A DNA stretch of 9,108 bases from the NCBI GenBank assembly GCA_034660995.1, contig JAYEKL010000094.1:1-9108 (forward strand), read 5' to 3'. The stretch comes from JAYEKL01 sp034660995 (GTDB taxonomy: Bacteria > Patescibacteriota > Minisyncoccia > JAHIHE01 > JAGLIN01). The position numbers and the translations under genes are program-made. The notes below the pieces were generated by a model, which saw nothing but the letters and a program-made list of their open reading frames with translations, searched no databases and had not been told where the DNA came from. This document shows, piece after piece, positions 4,574 to 9,108 of this stretch (its first letter is position 1; the number at the start of each line of letters is the position of its first letter).

Positions 4574-7144
4574 ATGAGCAAGAATAAAAAAAATATTTAT
4601 TTTTTTCTAACCTCCTTTTTTATCTGCGGGAGTTTTTTTGCGTTTGATAATTTTATTTTAGCAAATAATAATCTTGACCATCTTATCATCAGCGAAATTC
4701 AAATTGGCGGAGAAACGGTTTATGATGAGTTTATAGAACTGTATAATCCAAATAATTCAGAAATAAATCTTGCTGGCTGGGATTTAAAAAGAAAAACAGA
4801 AAGTGGAAATGAAAGTAATGTGTTAAATAATATTGAAGGCATAATACCAGCTCAAGGATATTTTTTGATTATTCCGCGAGCCAATTGTGGAGATAATAAT
4901 AATGAAAATTGTTATAAAAAAACAGTTATTGGTAATGATGAATATACGACAAACAGTTTTTTTGCAAATAACAACACCGCTTTATTATATAATTGTGATG
5001 GTATTTTGGTTGATAAAGTTGGATGGGGCAGGGCGATGGATTTTGAAGGTGAGGTAATTAATTTAGATTTGGAAAATAATAAAAGTTTAGAAAGGAAAAA
5101 TATAAATAATGTGTTTCAAGATTTAGATAATAATAAAAGTGATTTTATTTTGAGAGATAGTTCAGAGCCGCAGAATTCAAACAATGACGGGGATGATTCT
5201 GAGCAGGAAGGCTCCACTCAGGAGGATGGAGCCAACGGTGTAGGCAATCAAGATAGTGAAAATAATAACGACCAAGAAAATAACGAAGAAGAAAATAATA
5301 ACGACGACGATGATGATGAGCAAGACGGCTCCACAGCCTTACAGGACAATGGAGCCAGCAACGGAGTTGATAATTTAACTTCTAAAATAATAATTACAGA
5401 GTTTTTACCGAATCCAGAAGATAGCGATAGAGATAATGAATTTATTGAGATATATAATAACAATGATATAAAAGTTAACTTAAGCGGATGGGTCTTAGAA
5501 GATAAAGTCGGCAGTATAAAAAAGTTTGTAATTCCAGATGATACCGAAATAAGTGTTGGAAAATATAAAGTGTTTTATAGCGATGAAACAAAGATAACTT
5601 TAAATAATTCAGGAGACGGCGTTATTTTAAAAGATGATAAAAATAATACTATAGATGAAACGCCAGTAAGTGATTCTGTGCGGGAAGAGCAAGCGTTTGC
5701 TTTAAGTGAAAACGGGAATTGGGCTTTGACTTTAAGACCGACACCAGGGAGGAAAAATATAATTAAAGCAGAAGAAAAAATTATTTCCCAAAAAACAAAC
5801 GAGAAAAAAGATCCCGAATCCTTTAAGGATTCGGGATCTGATGAACAGGATTATGAAACTAGCGGAGAAACACACCCCAACCCCTCTCAAGAGGGGAATA
5901 ATACTACACGGGACAATGGAGCCAACATTAGTTATGATTATTCAGACAGAATAGTCATTTCGGAAATTTATCCTAATCCTTTTGGCAGAGACAACAGAGA
6001 AGGCAATTATGAATGGGTAGAGCTATATAATAATTCTGGCGAAGACGTAAATTTAAGAGGTTGGCAAATTGATGATATTTTAAAGAAAGGAAGTAAAGCA
6101 TATACAATAAAGGAAGACAAAATAATTCAGGCAAGAGGTTTTGCGGTTTTTGAAAATGTTCAAACAAAAATAATATTTAATAATTCTGGTGATGAAATTA
6201 ATGTTCTTTGGCCTGATGGAGAAGTTGTTGATAGTTTGAGATATGGAAAAGCAAAAGAGGGAGTTTCGTATAATTGGACCCCTAGTTCTTGGGAATGGAG
6301 TAATAATATTACTCCAGGAAATAATAATAGAACTGAAACGCTTACGGTAAAAAGTGAATTAGAAAAAAATAATCTAAAAGAACATATTGTTTTGGACGAG
6401 AAGAGCGAGGATGATTTAAGTGAAAACGAAGATATAGAGCTTGATTATGTTGAAGCTAATATAAAAGATATTAAGCATTTTACAAAATATTCAAGAGTAA
6501 AAGTTTCTGGAATTGTTTCTACTCCCCCTGGAATATTTGCTGATAACACCTTCTATTTATTAGGAAGTGGAATTCAAGTTTATAGTTATGAAGTAAAAAT
6601 TCCAAAAATTGAATTAGGAGATAAAATTGAAATAATTGGCAGAGTCTCAGAAGTTGGCGGAGAAAAAAGAATTTTATTTGATAGCAAGGAAGATCTAAAG
6701 ATTATTAGCCATGATAATTTGGTTGCTTCTAAATTAATTTTAACTGGAGATATAAATGAATCTATGGAAGGATATTTAGCTATGATAGAAGGAAAAGTTT
6801 CTCAAATAAAAAAGGATGTATTTTTTCTTGATGATGGGAGTGGAGAAATTAAAGTTTATATTAAACCACAGACAAATATTGAAAAACCAGAAATAAAAGT
6901 TGGAGATTGGATGGTGGTTATTGGGCAAGTAAGTCAAACATCTGCTGGCTATAGGATTTTACCGAGATTTCAGGGAGACATAAAATTAAGTCAAGTTTCT
7001 GGAGCAGCAAAAGCATCCCAAGCTTCTAGTGACCAGCAAGCTTCCAAAAAAAATAAAAGAAATAATTTTCTTTTATATGGTATAATAAGTATAATAGGAT
7101 TAGTAATTTTAATTGATTGGATTAGAATTAGAATAAAAAAATAA
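4574..7144 (+). CDS. Membrane-anchored surface protein with three lamin-tail domains and two OB-fold-like domains
   Basis: An 856-residue exported protein. Residues 1-30 form a signal peptide (KNKK, then a Phe-rich hydrophobic core ending FILA). Three lamin-tail-type domains follow: about 36-178 (HLIISEIQIGG, DEFIELYNPN, LAGWDL), 271-392 (KIIITEFLPNP, EFIEIYNNN, LSGWVLED) and 458-582 (RIVISEIYPNP, EWVELYNNS, LRGWQIDD). Two OB-fold-like domains lie at about 628-712 and 720-805 (SRVKVSGIVS, GDKIEIIGRV; GYLAMIEGKVS, VGDWMVVIGQVS), of the kind seen in nucleic-acid binding proteins. A C-terminal membrane helix (832-849) ends in a basic RIRIKK tail. The protein would thus sit on the outer face of the cytoplasmic membrane. 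Linkers 196-268 and 396-457 are Asn/Asp/Glu-rich and carry palindromic DNA repeats. Tandem extracellular OB folds suggest binding of DNA or polysaccharide, for example in DNA uptake or attachment; that role is inference. It lies 28 bp behind the ATPase gene and has no Shine-Dalgarno. Confidence 0.88.
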   Translation: MSKNKKNIYFFLTSFFICGSFFAFDNFILANNNLDHLIISEIQIGGETVYDEFIELYNPNNSEINLAGWDLKRKTESGNESNVLNNIEGIIPAQGYFLIIPRANCGDNNNENCYKKTVIGNDEYTTNSFFANNNTALLYNCDGILVDKVGWGRAMDFEGEVINLDLENNKSLERKNINNVFQDLDNNKSDFILRDSSEPQNSNNDGDDSEQEGSTQEDGANGVGNQDSENNNDQENNEEENNNDDDDDEQDGSTALQDNGASNGVDNLTSKIIITEFLPNPEDSDRDNEFIEIYNNNDIKVNLSGWVLEDKVGSIKKFVIPDDTEISVGKYKVFYSDETKITLNNSGDGVILKDDKNNTIDETPVSDSVREEQAFALSENGNWALTLRPTPGRKNIIKAEEKIISQKTNEKKDPESFKDSGSDEQDYETSGETHPNPSQEGNNTTRDNGANISYDYSDRIVISEIYPNPFGRDNREGNYEWVELYNNSGEDVNLRGWQIDDILKKGSKAYTIKEDKIIQARGFAVFENVQTKIIFNNSGDEINVLWPDGEVVDSLRYGKAKEGVSYNWTPSSWEWSNNITPGNNNRTETLTVKSELEKNNLKEHIVLDEKSEDDLSENEDIELDYVEANIKDIKHFTKYSRVKVSGIVSTPPGIFADNTFYLLGSGIQVYSYEVKIPKIELGDKIEIIGRVSEVGGEKRILFDSKEDLKIISHDNLVASKLILTGDINESMEGYLAMIEGKVSQIKKDVFFLDDGSGEIKVYIKPQTNIEKPEIKVGDWMVVIGQVSQTSAGYRILPRFQGDIKLSQVSGAAKASQASSDQQASKKNKRNNFLLYGIISIIGLVILIDWIRIRIKK
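5210..5233. repeat. GGCTCCA/TGGAGCC palindromic element, copy A, inside the lamin-tail gene
   Basis: Arms GGCTCCA (5210-5216) and TGGAGCC (5227-5233) are exact inverted repeats around a 10-bp centre. In frame it encodes GSTQEDGA (residues 213-220) at the first acidic linker. Similar arms and flanking words recur at 5327-5356 and partly at 5908-5925. Confidence 0.7.
5327..5356. repeat. GGCTCCA/TGGAGCC palindromic element, copy B, inside the lamin-tail gene
   Basis: The same arms as copy A (5327-5333 and 5350-5356) around a 16-bp centre that ends AGGACAA. In frame it encodes GSTALQDNGA (residues 252-261). The right half, GGACAATGGAGCCA, is shared with the half copy at 5908-5925. Confidence 0.7.
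5810..5838. repeat. Perfect 29-bp palindrome inside the lamin-tail gene
   Basis: Arms GATCCCGAATCCTT (5810-5823) and AAGGATTCGGGATC (5825-5838) are exact reverse complements around one T. It is read in frame as DPESFKDSGS (residues 413-422) in the linker between the second and third lamin-tail domains, and is more GC-rich than its surroundings. A perfect 14-bp arm palindrome is not expected from protein constraint alone, which points to an inserted element. Confidence 0.85.
5872..5899 (+). repeat. Dispersed repeat half-unit inside the lamin-tail gene
   Basis: A GC-rich unit starting ACACCCCAACCCC and ending CAAGAGGGGAAT, with an internal CCCCTC-TCAA-GAGGGG hairpin. It encodes THPNPSQEGN (residues 433-442). 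Close relatives occur in the intergenic region as the two inverted arms of the element at 7758-7834, so the same repeat is found both inside and outside coding sequence. Confidence 0.85.
5908..5925 (+). repeat. Half copy (copy C) of the GGCTCCA/TGGAGCC element
   Basis: GGGACAATGGAGCCAAC repeats the right half of copy B, with only the TGGAGCC arm present. It lies 9 bp after the unit at 5872-5899, so three repeat pieces are packed into linker residues 413-451. It encodes TRDNGAN, close to the QDNGAS of copy B. Confidence 0.6.
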
Positions 7145-7169
7145 TTAATTAAATTTTAACTAAAAAACT

Positions 7170-7466
7170 ATGAAAAAACTGTACAACACAAGCGGGCATA
7201 TCAAGCTTAACTTAATTGAAAAAGCTCTTCGGGAGGCTAAGAGAGAAGGAGATCTCCCCAATGTTCCTTCTTCTGACATAAAGCACTTTATAGAAAGTCT
7301 TGAGGAAGAAATTGAAAACTTTCCAAAAGTCGGAAAACAAATAAATAAAAAAGAAATGGAGTTTTTGTTTAAACAAATGTTGCGTAATAAAACTGATAAA
7401 ATTACAGACAAAGAACTTAGGATTATCGGGGAAATTATTTTAGACAAGGATTTTGAAATTGGATAA
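7170..7466 (+). CDS. Small helical protein, tandem paralogue 1, function unknown
   Basis: A 98-residue, highly charged protein with no signal peptide, membrane helix or motif I recognise. It appears all-helical: LIEKALREAKREGDLP (15-30), then SSDIKHFIESLEEEIENF (34-51), NKKEMEFLFKQML (59-71) and TDKELRIIGEIIL (79-91). The next gene encodes a shorter protein with the same layout: an E-x-L-x-x-AK-x-x-GDLP block, an IK.F...L.E block and a final K(D/E)(L/F).II..I helix. The two are therefore tandem paralogues from a local duplication. It starts 25 bp after the lamin-tail gene, so it may be co-transcribed with it. No Shine-Dalgarno. The coding assignment is supported by the shared protein pattern with its neighbour; function is unknown. 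Confidence 0.75.
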   Translation: MKKLYNTSGHIKLNLIEKALREAKREGDLPNVPSSDIKHFIESLEEEIENFPKVGKQINKKEMEFLFKQMLRNKTDKITDKELRIIGEIILDKDFEIG

Positions 7467-7497
7467 TATAAGTTTTTGTAATTTATAATTTAAAAAT

Positions 7498-7737
7498 ATG
7501 GCTAGTAATATTATATTAAATCAAGTTGAAGAAATATTAAAAGACGCAAAAGAAAAAGGTGATCTTCCAATTGATTATTCTAAAATCAAAAGATTTGCAA
7601 GCGCGTTAAAAGAGGCGTCTGAATCAAAGTTTCAAATTGCAAAATATGAGCTAAAAGATCTAATGCAGGAAATTCACGGAGAATGTAATATCTCAAGTAA
7701 GGATTTTGAAATAATTGAGAGGATTCTTAGTAATTAG
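7498..7737 (+). CDS. Small helical protein, tandem paralogue 2, function unknown
   Basis: A 79-residue charged, probably all-helical cytoplasmic protein. VEEILKDAKEKGDLP (10-24) aligns with IEKALREAKREGDLP of the preceding protein, SKIKRFASALKEASES (28-43) with SDIKHFIESLEEEIEN, and SSKDFEIIERIL (66-77) with TDKELRIIGEII. It is shorter because the N-terminal ten or so residues, the stretch between the second and third helices, and part of the third are reduced. The gap to the first paralogue is 31 bp, so both are probably on one transcript. The ATG at 7498 follows an AT-rich leader without ribosome site. I do not recognise the family. Structural roles such as small nucleoid or partner-binding proteins are possible but unsupported. 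Confidence 0.75.
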   Translation: MASNIILNQVEEILKDAKEKGDLPIDYSKIKRFASALKEASESKFQIAKYELKDLMQEIHGECNISSKDFEIIERILSN

Positions 7738-7757
7738 GGTCTGCTGATTTTCTTATA

Positions 7758-7834
7758 ATTCCCTTCTAGAGAGGGGGGTTGGGGGTGTGTTAAAAAGCTT
7801 ATTATACACCTCTTGCCTCTCTCAAGAGGGGAAT
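7758..7834. repeat. 77-bp inverted-pair repeat element after the paralogue pair
   Basis: Left arm 7758-7790 (starts ATTCCCTTCTAGAGAGG, ends GGGGGTGTGT) and right arm 7806-7834 (starts ACACCTC, ends CTCAAGAGGGGAAT) are imperfect inverted copies of one unit around a short AAGCTT-containing spacer. The right arm's last 19 bases differ at one position from the end of the unit inside the lamin-tail gene (5872-5899), and the left arm is its reverse complement with a few changes. G and C tracts make it the most GC-rich intergenic DNA in the window. Its position just after 7737 could let it act as a transcript-end hairpin, but there is no T-tract. Confidence 0.85.
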
Positions 7835-7895
7835 GATCGAGTTCCTAACTAAATCTCACTTAAGCTTTTCTTATTCTTGGCGTAGTATAGTTTAT

Positions 7896-7929
7896 AGATT
7901 TCTCACCCTATCGGGATTCGAAATGATAA
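7896..7929 (+). repeat. Dispersed repeat family 2, copy 1
   Basis: A 34-bp unit (AGATTTCTCACCCTATCGGG then ATTCGAAATGATAA) matching 8141-8174 at 31 of 34 positions. Less similar relatives at 7988-8026 (reverse) and 8091-8125 share the GAT..CTC, CTATCG and GATGACA/AAATGA words. It is followed by a small hairpin with an AAC-GAAA-GTT apex at 7925-7947. Units like this, with TTTCTC at one end and AAATGACA at the other, are familiar as dispersed repeats in many bacterial genomes. Confidence 0.8.
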
Positions 7930-7949
7930 TAACGAAAGTTTGTTATCTC

Positions 7950-7993
7950 AAAGGAATGTGTGGCTGTCATATAAAGGAATGCGTAGATGTCAT
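7950..7993 (+). repeat. Two tandem 21-bp direct repeats
   Basis: AAAGGAATG-T/C-GT.G.TGTCAT occurs at 7950-7970 and 7973-7993, agreeing at 18 of 21 positions with two bases between. A piece of the same unit, GCGTAGCTGTC, recurs at 8722-8732 ahead of the degenerate element before cas12a. The second copy runs into repeat family 2, copy 2. Confidence 0.75.
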
Positions 7994-8026
7994 CTCGACT
8001 GAAGCGATAGCGGAATGGAGAGATTT
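7988..8026 (-). repeat. Dispersed repeat family 2, copy 2 (reverse orientation)
   Basis: TGTCATCTCGACTGAAGCGA and the following AGCGGAATGGAGAGATTT form a unit whose reverse complement aligns with the copy at 8091-8125 (ATCT at one end, CTATCG in the middle, GATGACA at the other end). The pair 7988-8026 / 8091-8125 is thus a divergent inverted repeat with a 64-bp AT-rich interior. Confidence 0.7.
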
Positions 8027-8090
8027 GTAAACACGCTATAATTTTGTTTTCAAGCTAGTCTGTTTTTAACAAACCATTTCACCCGCTTAC

Positions 8091-8125
8091 AGATCTTTCG
8101 GCTCCTATCGTCGCTCAAGATGACA
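8091..8125 (+). repeat. Dispersed repeat family 2, copy 3
   Basis: AGATCTTTCGGCTCCTATCG followed by TCGCTCAAGATGACA. It shares the CTATCG core and GATGACA end with the other members. The ATG within its GATGACA end opens a reading frame that runs into the DUF192 gene, a misleading start produced by the repeat. Confidence 0.7.
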
Positions 8126-8140
8126 ATTTATATAGCTTAC

Positions 8141-8174
8141 AGGTTTCTCACTCTATCGGGATTCGAAATGACAA
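8141..8174 (+). repeat. Dispersed repeat family 2, copy 4
   Basis: The second near-identical 34-bp unit (31 of 34 positions identical to 7896-7929), ending ATTCGAAATGACAA. It lies only 16 bp after copy 3. Together the repeats fill most of the 511 bp between 7738 and 8248, in which I see no credible gene, tRNA or riboswitch. Confidence 0.8.
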
Positions 8175-8248
8175 CTTTGATATTATATCTAAGAACAGAA
8201 AGAAAAATTCTATTTGAGATTTATTTCTCAATATTATACAATTACAGT

Positions 8249-8713
8249 ATGATTATCAAAAATATAAAAAAACAAACATATATTTTATTGTTAATTATTT
8301 TCTTTGGTTTTTATTTATTTTCTCAAAATGTTATTGATGGTGAAGTAAGAGAAATTTCTCAAGCGTGTATTAAAAATAAATGTTTTAAAGTAGAAACAGC
8401 AGTTACGGCGCAAGAGCAAAAAATGGGACTAATGAATAGAGAATTTTTAGCATTAGATAGCGGAATGCTTTTTGTATTTGAAAAAGAAGATATTCATAAT
8501 TTTTGGATGAAAAATACTTTAATTCCTTTGGACATAATTTGGATTGATAAGGATAATAAAGTAATTTTTATAAAAGAAAATGCTGAACCTTGTAAAACTG
8601 AAAAATGTGAATTATTTGAACCTGATAAGAAATCGAAGTATGTACTGGAAATAAACGGAGGGTTGGCAGAGAAAATAGGGTTTAAGATTGGGGATGAAGT
8701 GGAATATAGATAA
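8249..8713 (+). CDS. DUF192 family protein, membrane-anchored or secreted
   Basis: A 154-residue protein. Residues 1-25 are KNIKK followed by a hydrophobic segment (TYILLLIIFFGFYLFS), a signal peptide or N-terminal membrane anchor. The DUF192 domain covers the rest: VETAVTAQEQKMGLMNRE (48-65), SGMLFVFEKEDIHNFWMKNTLIPLDIIWID (71-100), VIFIKENAEPC (105-115) and KYVLEINGGLAEKIGFKIGDEV (130-151). These are the family hallmarks (xxGLMxR, MLFVF, FWMKNT..PLDI.., YVLE...G......I..GD.V). Cysteines 40, 45, 115 and 120 could form disulfides outside the membrane. The function of DUF192 is not established. The frame is open back to ATG 8120, but the extra 43 codons are mostly translated dispersed repeat; the ATG at 8249 gives a proper signal sequence and is preferred. 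It lies alone between two repeat regions. Confidence 0.92.
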   Translation: MIIKNIKKQTYILLLIIFFGFYLFSQNVIDGEVREISQACIKNKCFKVETAVTAQEQKMGLMNREFLALDSGMLFVFEKEDIHNFWMKNTLIPLDIIWIDKDNKVIFIKENAEPCKTEKCELFEPDKKSKYVLEINGGLAEKIGFKIGDEVEYR

Positions 8714-8717
8714 TAGA

Positions 8718-8796
8718 AATTGCGTAGCTGTCTGAATAATATCATTTTGAATCTGTTCGGCTATTATTTAAGATAGGTTTTAGTTTAGAAATGACA
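8718..8796. repeat. Degenerate composite repeat before cas12a
   Basis: Starts with GCGTAGCTGTC (8722-8732), related to the 21-bp direct repeats at 7950-7993. It continues with an imperfect inverted pair, TCATTTTGAA (8742-8751) against TTAGAAATGA (8785-8794), similar to the AAATGACA end of repeat family 2. The interior includes CTGTTCGGCTATT. It looks like a decayed element. The rest of the 132-bp gap before cas12a is AT-rich, and I see no convincing promoter or ribosome site. Confidence 0.5.
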
Positions 8797-8845
8797 AAAA
8801 GTCGGAAATTAAAAAATATTCTTGTAATTTAATTTAACTATTATT

Positions 8846-9108
8846 ATGGAAAAAGATAATAAAAATTTTAAAGAGTTCACTAATTGTTATGAATTGTCAA
8901 AAACTTTGCGGTTTGAGTTGAAGCCAACAAGAAAAACGGAAGAAATGTTGAAAGATAACGGAGTTTTTGAGAAAGATGAGTTAATTCAAAAAAAGTATAC
9001 AGAAACAAAAAAATATTTTGATAGATTGCATCGTGAATTTGTTAAAGATGCTTTACAAGATGTAGGACTGTCTGGGTTGGATAATTATAAAAATGCGCTA
9101 AATGGTGT
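8846..9108 (+). CDS. cas12a: Cas12a (Cpf1) type V-A CRISPR effector, N-terminal part cut by window edge
   Basis: The first 87 codons of a gene open to the right edge. EFTNCYELSKTLRFELKP (residues 10-27) matches the highly conserved Cas12a start (AsCas12a reads GFTNLYQVSKTLRFELIP from residue 6). K19 and R22 align with AsCas12a K15 and R18 of the WED-I segment, reported to contact the crRNA 5' handle. It continues as in the family with a KT..ML helix, a D/E-rich turn and YTETKKYFDRLHREFVKDAL (51-70), equivalent to the Y..LK...D..(Y/H) helix entering REC1. Full-length members are about 1,200-1,300 residues, so over 90 percent of the gene lies outside, including RuvC and Nuc. As an RNA-guided nuclease Cas12a processes its own crRNAs and cuts T-PAM-flanked DNA. 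No cas1, cas2, cas4 or array is in the window; they would be expected to the right. Start ATG at 8846 fits the family N-terminus; no Shine-Dalgarno. Confidence 0.93.
   Translation, partial: MEKDNKNFKEFTNCYELSKTLRFELKPTRKTEEMLKDNGVFEKDELIQKKYTETKKYFDRLHREFVKDALQDVGLSGLDNYKNALNG

Noticed and set aside
5248..5463. - strand Ser/Leu-rich reading frame in the lamin-tail gene
   Set aside because: Antisense of the Asp/Glu/Asn-rich linker, which automatically gives Ser/Leu runs.
5973..6167. - strand 64-codon reading frame opposite the third lamin-tail domain
   Set aside because: Lies wholly opposite a conserved domain of the real gene, with no start signal or pattern.
7160..7447. - strand 95-codon reading frame opposite the first paralogue
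   Set aside because: The + strand frame is supported by its similarity to the adjacent paralogue; the antisense frame is Ser/Ile/Leu-rich shadow.
7910..7925. GGATTCGAAAT resembling a tRNA T-loop (GGTTCGAAT)
   Set aside because: No acceptor stem, anticodon arm or D-arm around it; the motif belongs to the dispersed repeat.
7833..8030. 65-codon + strand reading frame between the paralogue pair and the DUF192 gene
   Set aside because: It consists mostly of translated dispersed repeats and short direct repeats, contains the same peptide as the false DUF192 extension, and has no family pattern.
7896..8174. CRISPR array candidate from the repeated 34-bp units
   Set aside because: Only two near-identical copies, 245 bp apart, with related copies in both orientations and irregular spacing. 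They lack the Cas12a repeat stem (UCUAC...GUAGA), so they are dispersed repeats, not an array.
8494..8745. - strand 83-codon reading frame opposite the DUF192 gene
   Set aside because: Covers the most conserved DUF192 motifs on the + strand and has no recognisable protein pattern.

Overview
This AT-rich window (visibly richest in A+T around dnaN) looks like a chromosomal segment of a small-genome bacterium, most likely of the Candidate Phyla Radiation (Patescibacteria). That assignment is inference. It rests on dnaN followed by a minimal DciA (DUF721) gene, a membrane-anchored multi-domain lamin-tail/OB-fold surface protein, near-absence of Shine-Dalgarno sequences, and a Cas12a gene of the kind already known from Parcubacteria and Peregrinibacteria. 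All supported genes are on the + strand. All nine complete reading frames end in TAA or TAG, none in TGA.

Layout. 1-1602 is a replication block: an (AAT)8 run, dnaN (beta clamp) and a dciA-like helicase-loader gene, closed by a 24-bp-arm hairpin. 1696-2563 holds a probable SAM-dependent methyltransferase whose N-terminus seems split by a frameshift, ended by a clean intrinsic terminator. 2569-3260 is a self-contained cassette: promoter, strong ribosome site, five-helix membrane protein, an orphan ribosome site, terminator. 3331-7144 starts with a promoter overlapped by a perfect 19-bp inverted repeat, then a AAA ATPase/DUF4143 gene and, 28 bp on, the large lamin-tail protein. 7170-7737 carries two tandem paralogous small helical proteins of unknown function. 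7738-8248 has no credible gene and is packed with palindromic dispersed repeats. 8249-8713 is a secreted or membrane-anchored DUF192 protein. After another degraded repeat, 8846 to the right edge is the first 87 codons of a Cas12a (type V-A CRISPR effector) gene.

The two signals most worth following are the Cas12a start, whose locus lies beyond the right edge, and the repeat families. One repeat unit that forms a 77-bp inverted pair between genes also occurs as a half copy inside the reading frame of the lamin-tail gene. That gene's linkers carry a second perfect palindrome and GGCTCCA/TGGAGCC elements as well, which suggests small palindromic elements inserted in frame into unstructured linkers. 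No tRNA, rRNA or CRISPR array was seen in the window.
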